From: Trifolium pratense | Taxonomy: Eukaryota; Streptophyta; Magnoliopsida; Fabales; Fabaceae | Length of the DNA stretch: 64,000 nt | Direction of reading: 5' to 3' | Assembly: GCF_020283565.1 (NCBI RefSeq) | Contig: NC_060063.1 | Coordinates: 7,400,563 to 7,464,562, forward strand | Shown: piece after piece, positions 11,803 through 22,905 of the stretch | How positions within the stretch are numbered: position 1 is the first letter of the stretch | How the letters are laid out: each line of letters begins with the position of its first letter | The notes under the pieces: generated by a model | Database searches by the model: none | Told to the model about the DNA's origin: nothing | Seen by the model: only the letters and a program-made list of their open reading frames with translations | Translations under genes and position numbers: made by a program

Positions 11803-11924
11803 AAGCAGCTAGAACCATACAACAAAAGAAAAATACTAATGAGTAGTGTTAAGATTTTAAAGGTTTGGAGAAAATGAAGGGTTAGAGCTTAGAAAGCTTG
11901 AAAGATAGTGAAAACTAGTCAGCT
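11803..11924 (+). repeat. Direct repeat flanking the Helitron/TRIM block, left copy
   Basis: AGCAGCTAGAACCATACAAC...GAAAGCTTGAAAGATAGTGAAAA matches segments at 16078-16150 and 16219-16262 on the other side. The Helitron 3' end abuts this repeat exactly at GAAAA|CTAG. It therefore looks like an old low-copy tandem repeat into which transposons inserted. Confidence 0.55.
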
Positions 11925-12300
11925 CCCCGTGCGTTGCACGGGGTTTTGTGAAACGTCATTTATATGTCAGTCATGGTTATTGTCAATCATGGATATTGTT
12001 GATCATGGTAAATTAAACATAATTAAGTGGACTAAGTAGTAATATTCAAGGGATCGATAATATAAAGGTTCACAAAAGTCATGCCAAATTTTACAGTGGA
12101 GCTTTCAAGACACGTGACATGTATAAATTAAGTTGGTCAAATATTCTTATGAGTAGTATGTTTACATGATGAAATTAAAAATCATTCATATAATCATTGA
12201 TAATAAGATCAAGAAGTACATTGCATAATCGTTACTTCCAAAAGAGTAAACAAACTTAAAAACCAAATCATAAGTACAATATAAAAGTGAACCACCATAT

Positions 12301-12975
12301 TGTCGGATCGCTCAGTCAATTATAAATTTTACTCAGTAATAATTCATAATAGTGATTTTAAAACTTTTATCAGCAAAAAAAATTGTCATCTCCCCGTGAA
12401 TTATAAATTTTTATAAGTAATACCATATATATTTCAATCATGGATGTTGTTAATCAAGTGAGTTAGGTATAATCTATCATTGTAAATATAGATGCAAATC
12501 ATATGAACACAACAAAATTAGGATAAGTATTCAAAAGATAATAGAAGTCAAGTTGGATACTAACATAAACAACATAAAATTAAAAACAAACACATTTCAT
12601 CCTAAGAATGATAGTTTGAATTTGCAAATGGCCATTAGTGAATAGATGAATATGTGAGACCGGTTAGAATGACATAACATGATTGGAACACCATATCTAT
12701 TTGGCACAAATTTTTATTAGTGATAAAAAATATCATCTCTCCGGTCAATTATAAATTTTTTATCAGTAATAACTTGTTATAGTTATTCTAAAACTTTTGT
12801 TAGCGATCAAAATTATTATCTCCCCGTGAATAATAATTTTTTATAAACAATAACTTGTAATAGTGATTTTAAAATTTTTATTAGCGATCAAAATTGTCAT
12901 TTACCCGTGAATAATAATTTTCTATCAGTAATAACTTGTAATAGTGAGCGATCAAAATTGCCATCTCTCAGTGAA
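12301..12975. repeat. Degenerate tandem repeat (about 65-80 bp units) inside the Helitron
   Basis: At least four units share AGCGATCAAAATTGTCATCT, CCCCGTGAATAATAATTTT and AGTAATAACTTGTAATAGTG. Clear copies sit near 12355, 12730, 12802, 12883 and 12948. The CTCCCCGTG core resembles the base of the Helitron 3' hairpin at 11930-11945. Confidence 0.6.
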
Positions 12976-13209
12976 GGAAATAGTTGTGATGGAGATGATG
13001 ATTGTTGATTTAAATTGGAGATTAGTTAATTTACCGAAGCACTTACTCTATGTATTTTCTTGTTTAATCAAATCTTGCTCATGTATAAATAGAAATCTTC
13101 TTGTTCATAAAAATAGTCTCAATTCAATTTTACAAACCACTCATATATTTCATGTTCATCAAAAGAAGCTAAAAAAAATTACAAACAAAACACTTGCACT
13201 ATGAAATTC

Positions 13210-14028
13210 AAACTCATAGGTTTCCATCTTGGAAAGTATGCATGACTATCTTTTCATTGATTTCATGCTAATCCAATATGTTCAAAAAATAGGGAAGATT
13301 CTTTTTTCTCTTGTCAATGGTTTCAAGCTGTAACAAATATACAAATTTATTAGTATTAGCAAAAATAAAGCCACAATATTGTACTCAAAAGTTAAAATAA
13401 AGCCATAATATATTAGCATATGATAGTTAAAAAAATTGTTAAGACTTGATATACGATTTTATTTATAAAAATGTTAATATTAATATGTGCCCTAAAGGGA
13501 CATATTATATAGAAACATTTTTTTTCAAAATTGTGTAATTAACTTTTTAAAAGTGGACTTCTTATATTGTTCAATGCAAATTCATATCCAATAAGTAGAG
13601 ATTATTCGCATAATAAACACATCATAATAATTAATATTACTTTAATTTATATAATAATTATAATATTTATTTGATTAAAATATATTAAAAAAAATTAAAA
13701 ATAGACAGCGGCTGCAGAAGCAGCGCTGCCCCCTCCCCCAATTTCAGTTTCTTGTTTTTTTTTATAATTATTAATAATTATAAATAATTAACAGATTAAA
13801 GAGAAAAAAAAGAGAAAAAGCAAGAACAACAACAATAAGCATAAAAATAAATAAAATCTGGTACAGTAAGCATAAAAAAAATAGGAAGCAACACTAAAAA
13901 ATAGCAACAAATGTCCTATATTTTTGCACCAAGCATCAAATTAAATTCTGCTACATAAATAATTAGCTAGAAAACATGAAATAGCAGTAAAAAATAGAAA
14001 CAAACAGGATGATTTTTTTTTTTTTTTA
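13210..14028. other. Helitron interior without recognisable gene
   Basis: AT-rich sequence with a short GC-rich patch near 13708-13735 and a T-run at 14012-14027. A possible splice acceptor followed by a short frame (LETIDKRKKN, minus strand near 13330) might be a further exon of the RPA-like gene, but this is not supported enough to call. Confidence 0.35.
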
Positions 14029-15244
14029 CTAAAACAGAAAAGAAAGAAAAAAATCAAGCATGTGTTTGTGTTTATGGGGAGTACTCTTGAAAGTAACATC
14101 ATTCTTACCAACCATAAATTTTTCAAAAACATAAGCACATCCTTCTTCAAGTCGATCCTTAAATTGGGAGATCAAATTTTTCCTAACAGTTACATGAATT
14201 GAGTCACCCTATATAAAAATAAAGAGATTCATAGAAACTTAGATTAATTAAAACTAAATTGGCAAAGAAAGCATAAGAATGAAATTGTAAACCTACCCTT
14301 TCATCAAGAAAAACATTAGTAATTTAGTGATTCATATGTATTTTGTTTTCATTGTCTGCAATCATGTAATCACGTATAGCAGGGACATATATGATACATA
14401 TGTGATACATAGCAGAGTTTTATGTTCTGTTTTGTTTGCTTTTCAAAGATGTTAAATTTAGTTGTCTCATGTTACATAACTACTTTCTTAGTTTACTGAA
14501 CCAACAATAATTTACAATATGGGACATGCAATAATTTATAATATATACAAATACATCAAAAGATCACTTGCAAAAGCTTGTATATGCAAAAGCTTAGTTG
14601 AGTCTGCCTTATAAAACCAGAGTCCAATTTATACAACAATTGACATTGTCTCACTTATACACACTGCAAAATCACTTTTTTCTAACAATTTAACTTCTAA
14701 TTATTTGCAGCAGATGTATTGCCGTAATGATTTGATTCCCCCAATTTCAAAATTGTCATAAAAACCTAATCAGCAAAAAGATTCAAGAACAGTAAAAATC
14801 CAATCAGAAGCATGAACAATGGAAGGAAAACAGAAAACAAAAACACAAAATGAATGAAAAACGAAATGCAGAAACATATTTGAATGGAGAAATCGAATTC
14901 AAAAACGGTTTTTGTTGATCATCCAGATTACAGTTTAAAGGGGGTAAAATTGTTTTATACCACAACTAAGCATAAGAATGAAATTGTAAATCTACCCTTT
15001 CATCAAGAAAAATCATATGCATTGCTCCTTCCTCAGCAACATTATTACGATCGGGTGTAGTCCAAATATTAATTACTCGAACCCTTATTTGAAAATCAAT
15101 CTTTCCGCCCGAAATTTCAGAAATTTTGGTCTTCTTCACATAAATTCCTATACATACAAATGATAAGACAAAAAAAAAAACATGAACAAGACTAAGAATA
15201 AAAGCAAGATGTGAAATTAAAAGATGTTCACCTGAGATAGCCAT
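14029..15244 (-). pseudogene. RPA70-like OB-fold (DUF223) gene fragment in the Helitron
   Basis: Three exons join in frame on the minus strand: 15232-15244 (MAIS), 14996-15147 and about 14029-14208. The product reads GGKIDFQIRVRVINIWTTPD, then MHMIFLDER, then GDSIHVTVRKNL, RLEEGCAYVFEKFMVGKND. This is the N-terminal OB fold of replication protein A large-subunit-like proteins (DUF223 group), which bind single-stranded DNA. Plant genomes have many such genes, often carried by Helitrons. The frame reaches a stop (14029-14031) inside a T-rich run soon after the first OB fold, far short of a complete protein. I see no C-terminal zinc-finger part, so it is probably a remnant. The intron between exons 2 and 3 contains a partial copy of the exon 2 end (14273-14317). 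Confidence 0.6.
14273..15016. repeat. 45-bp direct repeat bracketing about 650 bp within the RPA-like gene
   Basis: GCATAAGAATGAAATTGTAA plus CTACCCTTTCATCAAGAAAAA occurs at 14273-14317 and again at 14970-15016. The second copy includes the true exon 2 donor site. The segment between them has no ORF. It is either an internal duplication or an insertion that copied part of exon 2. Confidence 0.6.
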
Positions 15245-15784
15245 GTTTGTGTCAAGAGAGATGATGGTTGATGATATATGAGTAGATTTGTGGTATTTAT
15301 AGAGAAACATGGATACAGTATGTTGGACAGATGGAATGTTGCATGGAAGATATAGGGAGAAATTTTCCATAGAAGACACATGGAAGATTGCATGAAAGGA
15401 ATTTCCATAATTTTTAGATTTTTAGGGGACAGATGGAAGATTGCATGAAAGGAATGTGAAGATCTCTGACACTGAAATTTGCAGGTTAGAATTTTAGATT
15501 TTTAGCGAGAAATCAAAGAAGGTGAGTAGGGTTAGAATTAGGTTTGGTATTAGGTTTGGGTTAGATTAGGTTTGGAAAAAGGTTTGGAAAAATGGGTTAT
15601 TAGGTTTGGTATTAGGTTTGTGGAAGATTAGGGTTAGTGAATTAGGCTTGGATGGGTTCATAATTTATAAAGATGGAAGATAATAATATAGAGCAATTTA
15701 GGGATTAACCAACTAACTAACTAATAACTAACTTTAACAAATTAATGGATATTCTAACTAACTAATTAATGAAAGTTTAGGCAA

Positions 15785-16077
15785 TCAAATTTTGATCCGG
15801 TCATCCACCATTTATATCCGCCCCCAAGCCCAACAATGATTGGCGCGAGAGAGTACATGTGTTAAGAAATTTTACATCGGTTGCGAGATAACTTGAATGT
15901 GTTTATAAAGTACAGGCAATTCTCGCCTTACAAGCCGGTTTTGCAGGGTTGAGTTAGGTCTAACACCAAATTTTAAGATGGTATCAGAGCCTCTCCACGA
16001 TCTGTAGGCCACATATTATCAGGTTTTCTCTATCGGACCACCCACCGTTTATATCCACGCACTAAGCCCAATAGCGC
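15785..16077 (+). mobile_element. Rearranged TRIM: internal region - LTR - primer site - internal region
   Basis: A TRIM internal end (TCATCCACCATTTATATCC, then AGCCCAACAATG) precedes an LTR starting TGTTAAGAAA at 15860. The LTR runs to about 15978 (119 bp) and contains TTTATAAAG at 15902. It is followed directly by the primer-binding site TGGTATCAGAGCC (15979-15991) and a second copy of the internal region (CCACCGTTTATATCCACGC, AGCCCAATAGCGC). This order is expected from unequal recombination between tandem TRIM copies. No ORF is present. Confidence 0.7.
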
Positions 16078-16262
16078 TAATGAGTACTGTTAAGATTTTC
16101 AATTTTTGGAGAAAGGGGTTACAGTTTAGAAAGCTTGAAAGATAGTAAAAATCATAAGATTTCATATAGGTAAAAGATAGTGAAAATAGTACAATTGTGG
16201 CAGGGCCAGCCCATAGCAGCTAGAACCATACAACAAAATAAAAATACTAGTGATGAGTAGTG
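16078..16262 (+). repeat. Direct repeat flanking the Helitron/TRIM block, right copies
   Basis: TAATGAGTACTGTTAAGATT...GAAAGATAGTAAAAATC (16078-16150) and AGCAGCTAGAACCATACAAC (from 16219) match the block at 11803-11924, but in rotated order. This implies at least two original tandem units. Confidence 0.5.
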
Positions 16263-16369
16263 TTCTTTAGTTCCTCTTTATCCTAAACATCTATTTTGAT
16301 CCTTAAATGTGTTCTTATGTTATCAGGTTACTCGAGTCACATTCTAGATGTCTAATCCTTGATATGAGG

Positions 16370-16480
16370 AGGTGTGTTAAGTGATTCGTATCGTATGAAT
16401 AAGGTATGGATACAAACTTTATATTGTAAGTTGGTTTTGTAAAGTTGATCAATTAGGTTCAATTAATGTAAAATTTAAAA
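16370..16480 (+). repeat. TRIM LTR fragment
   Basis: TGTGTTAAGTGATTCGTATC, followed by TTGTAAGTTGGTTTTGTAAAG and GTTCAATTA, parallels the LTRs at 6139 and 15860 but is diverged. No primer site or second LTR is adjacent. Confidence 0.4.
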
Positions 16481-17261
16481 ACTCTCAAGTTTTATCTCTT
16501 ATGGTCTTTTTTATAAGACACAATTGACTTTTTAGATTCATTTAATAATAAATATATTTAATCTATAATATAAACTAAATAAATCAGTTATTTAATAAAT
16601 ATAAAATGTAAATCGTCTCGTATAAAAAATACTAAGGTGAGTAATAAATAGAAAAAATATGTCTGGCGAATCAATATATCTTTCCTATGTAGCAGGCTTT
16701 GAATTCTCTATGAAAGGAAGAAAATAGGGAACTTTTAAAGACCAACTTAAATCTCACTCTCAATGCATTCATGGTGTCACTAATATATAATTCGCAATCA
16801 CGAATTAAAAAATTAAGCTGAGTTTTTAGAGACTCTGTGCAAAATATAAAAGTGATTGCTTAATAAAAAAATAAATTTTTTTAAAAAAATCATTGATTTA
16901 AATTGCATATAATATAAAAAAATAACCATTCTTATTATTGTAAACATATAAATTATCAATATTAAACCAATTATATTAAACCAAATAGAACAAGAAATAT
17001 TGTCATGATGAAATTAGTAATAAAAGTGTTTTTTGAATAAAATTGAAAACTATTGTAAAAAAAAATTGAAAACAAACAACACAACTAAAATAGATAAATT
17101 GGGTCCGGACCGACGTCCTATTACTATTCCTATTTTACTTTTTTCTTTTAGAAAAATTGGGTTGGGCCTTACAGTGTTAGTGTTACAATATATTTAATTT
17201 TGACACCCGTAACTTACTAATACTACTATCATATAATATTTTTTTGATGCCCTCATTTTTA
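16481..17261. other. AT-rich intergenic DNA
   Basis: No gene or bounded repeat is recognised. Confidence 0.4.
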
Positions 17262-19535
17262 AGAAAATTGCTTTTTAGGCCTCCCTATTTGCTCCCAAAC
17301 CCCTCAAAAATCCCAAAATGCCCCTAATGTTTCAGTTCGGTTTCTACGACCCAAATTCAATTTGTTTCTTATTGCAGCAACCGAAACAGCATCTTCCAAA
17401 AACACTGCTAACTCGCTAATGGCTTTCATCTTCCTATCTCACTTTTCCTTTTCTTCCACTTTCAACATCACCTTTGTCTAATGCTTCCATCTTCATCTTC
17501 CTAACTTGTTATGTTTTTGGGTTGTGTTGTGTTGATGAAAACAGAGCAACAACACTTCTGTGTTCTGAAAACGCCATCTTAACATCTTCATCTTCCTTAT
17601 ATTCGGTTTCTAGATACCGAAAATGATTTGATTCGGTTTCTATCTACCAAAAACGCTTCGATTCGGTTTCTATCTTCCGAAAACGCTTCAGAAGTCCATG
17701 AATTTGCGATTTGTTTTCCATGAATCTGGGTTTTCCATTAATTTAGAGCTTTCTTCAGAAGTCAGATTGTGAACTTATTTGGTTCCAGATCATGTTACTA
17801 TGAACTTAGCCAAAAGTGGAGGACATGGGATCTAGGGTTCAGAATGTCAATAAAGGTTTCTCACTTATTTGCATTTTTTAGTTTAATCTGTATTTCTGCA
17901 ATGTGTGCAATTGTTCTTCTGAGAATACGATTTCTGACCTGCTTCCACCTTTTATTCGTTGAAGGATTTCCAAATAATCGAAGTTAGTTTGAGGTTAATT
18001 TATTAACATTCTGGTTTAAATTGTGTGTTGTCATGTCTTTCTGTAACCAATTTGAATGATAGATTGATATGGGAAAGTGAAATTAATTTGATTTGTTTAC
18101 TATGTGGTATTATGTGAAATCCATTCTTTGTTCCATGCAGCCTTCTTCAATGGATGTGTCAATTTTGAATGGATGCAGTTGATATAACTTTATGGAAATC
18201 AAAGAAGGAATATTACTACTTGCCTTGTTCAGGTAAGCATCACGTTATCTATATTATAATGTTGTTGTCCTTCTATTATGAACTATTAGTGTTATATATT
18301 CTCTAATTTACTGTGCTGCAACAAGCTGAGATTTGAAAAGAAGAAGCATGTCAGTGTTCACTTTGCAGCTGCAAGGGAGAGAAGCAATTGTTAATGAGAA
18401 TAGGAAATATAATGTAACTATAGGACAAAAAAAAGCTATTGTTCATTCATTTATTTAAATGAAATTCATACTTTTGTTTTGTACATGAGATATGTTACTT
18501 GAGCTATACACATTCATAGTTCTCTTGACTGAGGCAAGTGATTCTCTTGACTACTTGCAGTTTCACATTGATTTGTCCATGCATCTTAAATTGTAATACT
18601 ATGGAAGTTTAATTTAATTCAAACATTATGTCAATGGTAATAGTTTCAATGTTGTTGCGGGCTTCTGTCTTGGTGTTTTTGGCTTCTGGTGTGTTGATTT
18701 TGGTTTATAATTTTGTGTAGCAGGATTTTAATGTTGATATTTGTATATTGAGGGGTCACCCTTTATTTTGCCTTGTAGTCTCTTCTGGGACTCTTTCTGT
18801 CCAATTTTTTGACATTTACGACCTCTAAAGTACATCTTGTACTAAGAGTGACCTTTAATAATATTTTTATGCAGTTCAAAAAAAGTTGAAACTCCCTGCT
18901 TATTGACTAACTCTTTGACATTTTGGTTAATTTTGTAAATAGTTGAAGCTTATTTAAAGAAATCATTTCAAAGTATCATAGTTTGTTGTTTACTGATGTT
19001 TCATTTTTATCTAAATTGCTATATATTTGTGTTCTGCCTTTCAAAGTATTCACTTATCATGCATATATTTCTCTTTATGCCTTTCAAAGTATTCACTTAT
19101 TATGCATGTGAATATTGTTCGTTATCGTTCGTTCGACCTAAGTTATAACTGTTATACATATATCAACTAATGTCGCGTTATCATTCGACCCGTGAGATAG
19201 CACGGTCCGTTACTAATTGGTATTATGGCTTTTAATTTTTTTTTCATATTTTGCATGTTTTGCGGGGGTTTTGAACCTCCTCCAAATTAGCGCCAGTTTG
19301 AACACATGATACCAACAGTTGCTTAAAACCCCCGCAAATATGGCATAGAACCCCCGCGAAAAAGTTTAACAACCCCCGCAATTAAGCACGCTTTTTTGTA
19401 GTGTTTCACCATTTCGGTAGTTACGTACCAAATTAATGTTGTTTCGGATTGCACGTACCAAAATGGTTTTAAGGGCAAATTGGTCAAGACGGGGGGCTTG
19501 GAAGTATTATAGGAGGGCCTAAAAAGCAATTTTCT
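17262..19535. mobile_element. 2.27-kb non-coding element with imperfect terminal inverted repeats
   Basis: The left end AGAAAATTGCTTTTTAGGCC is an exact inverse of the right end (19516-19535). Weaker inverse similarity continues for about 65 bp. The interior has three near-copies of a 31-bp TTCGGTTTCTATCTACCGAAAACGC-type unit at about 17605-17690. It has no long ORF. No 9-bp or other target-site duplication is visible, so the superfamily (MULE-like?) is open. It also contains an orphan CACTA-type end at 19255-19400. Confidence 0.45.
19255..19400 (+). repeat. Orphan CACTA-like end with AACCCCCGC subterminal repeats
   Basis: Three direct copies of AACCCCCGC(A/G)A (19328-19383) lead to AAGCACGCTTTTTTGTAGTG, which ends in GTAGTG as CACTA (En/Spm) right ends do. 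One inverse copy (TTGCGGGGGTTTTGAAC) lies at 19260. No matching CACTAC left end is found nearby, so only one end or a deleted miniature remains. Confidence 0.45.
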
Positions 19536-19598
19536 ATGTTGCACATGGGCATGGGCCGCCCCTGCTAATAATATTAGAGTGATGTTAACTAGAGACCT

Positions 19599-19777
19599 GG
19601 ATTGCATGCATTCGTTTTTCCGGTGCAGTCGTGCAGTCGGGCTACTTGTAGCCGTCCGATCAAGATCGGACAGTCATAATTTAAAAGTTTATTTATTGAC
19701 TACATTTATTTAAACCGTCCGATCGTGATCAAACGGTTATAAAGTGACTGCACCAAAATTTCAACTGCACCTAATCC
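19599..19777. mobile_element. MITE-like inverted repeat rich in GCAGTC and GATCGGACGG
   Basis: GGATTGCATGCA...GGTGCAGTCGTGCAGTC on the left mirrors GTGACTGCACC...TGCACCTAATCC on the right. Inner GCCGTCCGATCAAGATCGG / CCGTCCGATCGTGATCAAACGG units are also self-complementary. Relatives lie at 740-860 and 9050-9340. Confidence 0.45.
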
Positions 19778-21635
19778 ATTTCCTTTAACTAGTGCTCAGT
19801 TAAGAAAAAATAAAGGTAATTTGTGTATTGAAAAAACATTTTTGATATTTTAAAAAAATAGATTACAAAAATTTTAAAAACATTTTCTATATTAAATTTC
19901 TTAAATAATGTTTTAGAGACACTAGAGGTGTGTTTGATCTGCTAAAAAAATAAGGACTAGACATGACAACTCTAGGTATACTCTGTTTGATTGTAAAACT
20001 GTTTCAGATACTGGACAAACTGAGAGGCAAGAGACAGGACAAAAACAAAAAAAAAATTGTCTCTCACTAAACCACAGTACAATTTTTTGTCTACTCGACA
20101 TCTGTCATATCATCAGAAATTTGACATATTGACAAAAAAATCCAGTTCATGAACCATTTTAAAAGTTTTGACATTTTGTTGGGACTAAAATCAAGTTTTC
20201 TTTTAACAGGAACCAAAATTAAAACGAGGATAAGACCATATTATTTTTTAAAAATGTCAAAATTTGGCCCATTAATAATTCAAAACAAAAGAAATTTTTT
20301 TTGTAGGGATATAAATAAATGATTTTATTTTACAGGGACAAAAATCAATATTCGTTATAAAAGTAGGGACTAAAATATATTTTACCATACTAATAATACT
20401 ACAGTTTTTTTTTTTTTTCAAGAGGGGGACAATTTGGTGTTTTTTTGTGCAATAGGGATTTTTTGAAAAAAAATAATCTTTTTTATAGTCCTTTTAAATA
20501 TTATATCAACTTTTATTTTTAGTCCCTTTAAAAATTTGCTTTGAACTTTGGTCCTATAAATTTTTATTTTCAACTTTAGTCCATATCTTTTACAAAAGTT
20601 TACGTAATATGTACGTTTTAAATGACATATTTTAATAAGGACAAAACTTGCATACAATACCATATGTATTGTTTTTACTGTTCCTCAATACAAAAGCGAC
20701 ACGTGTCTATATATATATTTTTTTTTCTTTCAATAAGGACAAAACTTACCTACCTACCATATACTTGCATAACACAAATTCTATCTCTTTTCAACTAAAG
20801 AAAGATCCCATCCCCACTTTCTTTTCTAATATCACTGTTTTTCTAAAGTTTTGTTTTGGTTTGATTTTCGGTATTTAATTTTTATAATTAACAATAATTA
20901 AAGTTAAGTTACATAGGGAAGTTTCCAACAATACAAATTCTCTTCTTCTTTTTGGAAAATAAAGGGTTGTTGCAGGTTCATCTTTTAACGGAGGAGCAAC
21001 CTATATATTTGATACTCGTACCACACGTGTCGAACAAGTGTTCAATTTTTTTTTCTTATATCCTCCTTAGGCACATACATATTTACAAGAGTTAAAGATA
21101 TGTCGGAACAACATTATTGATCAATGAAGAATCGAAGACATTACATTTTGTTTACAATATTTTTATCTTTTTCGATAGTAAATGGATAAATAAAAGTAAA
21201 ATACTATCATATTTTGTTTTAAAACTATTTTTAAGAAATAACTTCATCAACTTAAATTTACACGTATATATTTTAATTCTCAATTTATATATTTAATAAA
21301 TATGTATGCCGTTTAAAAAAAAAATTTATAAATATGTAGCGGTGCCGATATTCTATAATTTTTACATTAGCAGTGTCACGGTGTCGTGTCCATATCGTAT
21401 CGTGATATTCATGTAGAGTCCATGCTTCATAGATTAAAACCTTAAAATATCATTAGTCTAATAATTTTACTATTTAATCATATCGCTATCAAGTGTGTAG
21501 AAAATACATAAATATGAGAAAATAATGTTATCTTTATTTTGACAGAGAAAATAATGTTATCTTCATTGAAAATATTTATATTTGGTCTATAATAGTGGTC
21601 TGATACATTCATTTTTTGATGAACCTAAAAAACTA
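19778..21635. other. AT-rich intergenic DNA
   Basis: No gene is seen. Short 'GGGACTAAAAT' runs around 20180-20390 resemble decayed arms of foldback MULEs but cannot be bounded. Confidence 0.4.
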
Positions 21636-21930
21636 TTCCCTCTGATCTTTTTTATAAGGAATACTTTGGGGAAAAAAATTGATCATTTTTATAAGAAACA
21701 TTGACCAATTTTCAAATGTTTTAAATGTTCAATTTCATTTATGCCTTTATTTATTATGAGAGAGAATTTAAAAATAAGTAAGTTAGTTGAATAAAGAGTA
21801 ATTAAATAAGGGTATACATGGAATAAATTTAAATTTATAAGAGCATTAAATGAAAATAGCTATGTTAAATGTGCTTCTTTGATTGGTGTAATTTTTTCAA
21901 AGTGTTCCTTATAAATAAAACCGGATAGAG
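21636..21930 (-). mobile_element. Stowaway-like MITE (295 bp), TA target
   Basis: The ends TTCCCTCTGATC... and ...ACCGGATAGAG are inverted and flanked by TA. The interior (TGAAAATAGCTATGTTAAATG, AATTTATAAGAGCATTAAATG) matches the element at 24958-25252 in the opposite orientation. Both are 295 bp long. The TCCCTC end and TA duplication are typical of Tc1/mariner-derived Stowaway MITEs. Confidence 0.75.
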
Positions 21931-22159
21931 TATTTTTTACTTATAATAATAGTACTCTATATCATCATTTCTATTTTCATAAATTCTCATAATCTCTCTA
22001 AACAATCTCATCGTCATTCACATTAGTAGGTAAGCACAAGTTACTATGCTTTAAATGAAACATAAATAAAAATATATAAAAATTAAATGTACTTTGTTCA
22101 GAATTTGAACTAAATTCATTTGACTCTTTGAAGTTTATTTATTTATGTTTCATTCTGGA

Positions 22160-22430
22160 TGGCGTAGAAATATTGAAAACAATCCACTCGAAACTTTGTC
22201 TCATATTTATTGTCTTATTTCTTAACAAACAATCTAGAAGTCCTGATTCAATTGGTAAAAGAAAAATCAAAATTATTAAGCCGAACATCATGATCAGAGT
22301 TCGAACCCCAATTTCTCTTTACTTGTGTGTGTAAGTTTATAATAGCTTTATTTTTTCATCTATCTAAAACAATCATAGAAAACAATCTACTTGAGACTTT
22401 GTTTCCAATTTATTGTCTTATTTCTTAATA
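22160..22430. repeat. Tandem duplicate (about 55 bp) bracketing a tRNA-derived SINE
   Basis: GAAAACAATC(C/T)ACT...ATTTATTGTCTTATTTCTTAA occurs at about 22174-22224 and 22376-22428. The SINE (about 22236-22366) lies between them. It has the box-A-like GTCCTGATTCAATTGG and box B AGTTCGAACCCC, of the same family as 28074-28223. Confidence 0.6.
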
Positions 22431-22481
22431 GTGTAAGATATTTGTTAAAGTATTTTAAAATATTATTTTTGTATTTAAAAT

Positions 22482-22590
22482 GCATAAGTGAAATTGAATA
22501 TTTAAAACATTTGAAAATTGATCAAAGTTTTTTATATAAAAATGACAAAAAAAAAATTCACTTTTATTTCTTATAAAAAAGATCGGAGAA
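22482..22590 (+). repeat. Partial Stowaway-like MITE
   Basis: GCATAAGTGAAATTGAATAT...TTTCTTATAAAAAAGATCGG matches the right third of the 24958-25252 element. The left part is missing. Confidence 0.5.
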
Positions 22591-22806
22591 GTATTTACAA
22601 CGTATTTTGTTCGTCTTAATGATTTTTGTGTTTTGTTTTTTATAAAAATGACAAAGTATTAAACAATATTTATTATGAAAAAAATAATAGATAAGCACAA
22701 GTTAATATGATTTACGATGCCTGCCCCTAAGTTCAATACCTCTTTGAGTAAACATAGAAAATTAAGAAAGTTCGTTATGATATTGCAAAAAATAAAAAAG
22801 TATTGG

Positions 22807-22905
22807 CTTGGGACCTGGGAGTGTGCTCCTCTTGAGGTCTGAGGTTCGATTCTCTCTTGTGCCAATTTGGGTGGGCTAATTTAGCTTCTTAAAAAAAAAA
22901 AACTT
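22807..22905 (+). mobile_element. tRNA-derived SINE with poly-A tail
   Basis: GCTTGGGACCTGGGAGTGTG (box A region), GAGGTTCGATTCTCTC (box B) and GGGTGGGCTAATTTAGCTTC end in an A-run. The same family is inserted at 9098-9172. No clear duplication is visible. Confidence 0.65.

Larger units (their letters stand above)
11925..15680 (-). mobile_element. Helitron (minus orientation), 3' end resolved, 5' end approximate
   Basis: On the minus strand the sequence ends with a hairpin CCCCGTGCAACGCACGGGG (8-bp perfect stem, 3-nt loop). Ten bases later it reaches CTAG followed by a host T. This is the canonical 3' structure of Helitrons, which end CTRR and insert between A and T. An RPA70-like gene remnant in the same orientation (14029-15244) is the accessory gene type found in plant Helitrons. 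No Rep/helicase sequence is seen, so the copy is non-autonomous. The 5' end (expected to begin TC after A) is not securely located; a TCTATATTATTATC stretch on the minus strand near 15690 is a candidate, but the preceding base does not fit. Rolling-circle elements leave no target-site duplication. Confidence 0.7.

Noticed and set aside
11925..11960. CCCGTGCGTTGCACGGG as a rho-independent terminator
   Set aside because: The context is a plant genome; the CTAG end and spacing identify it as a Helitron terminus.
15535..15660. TTAGGTTTGG-rich stretch resembling telomeric repeat
   Set aside because: The unit is irregular and not TTTAGGG; no array.
17253..19545. 9-bp duplication around the 17262-19535 element
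   Set aside because: Flanking bases (TCATTTTTA versus ATGTTGCAC) do not match.
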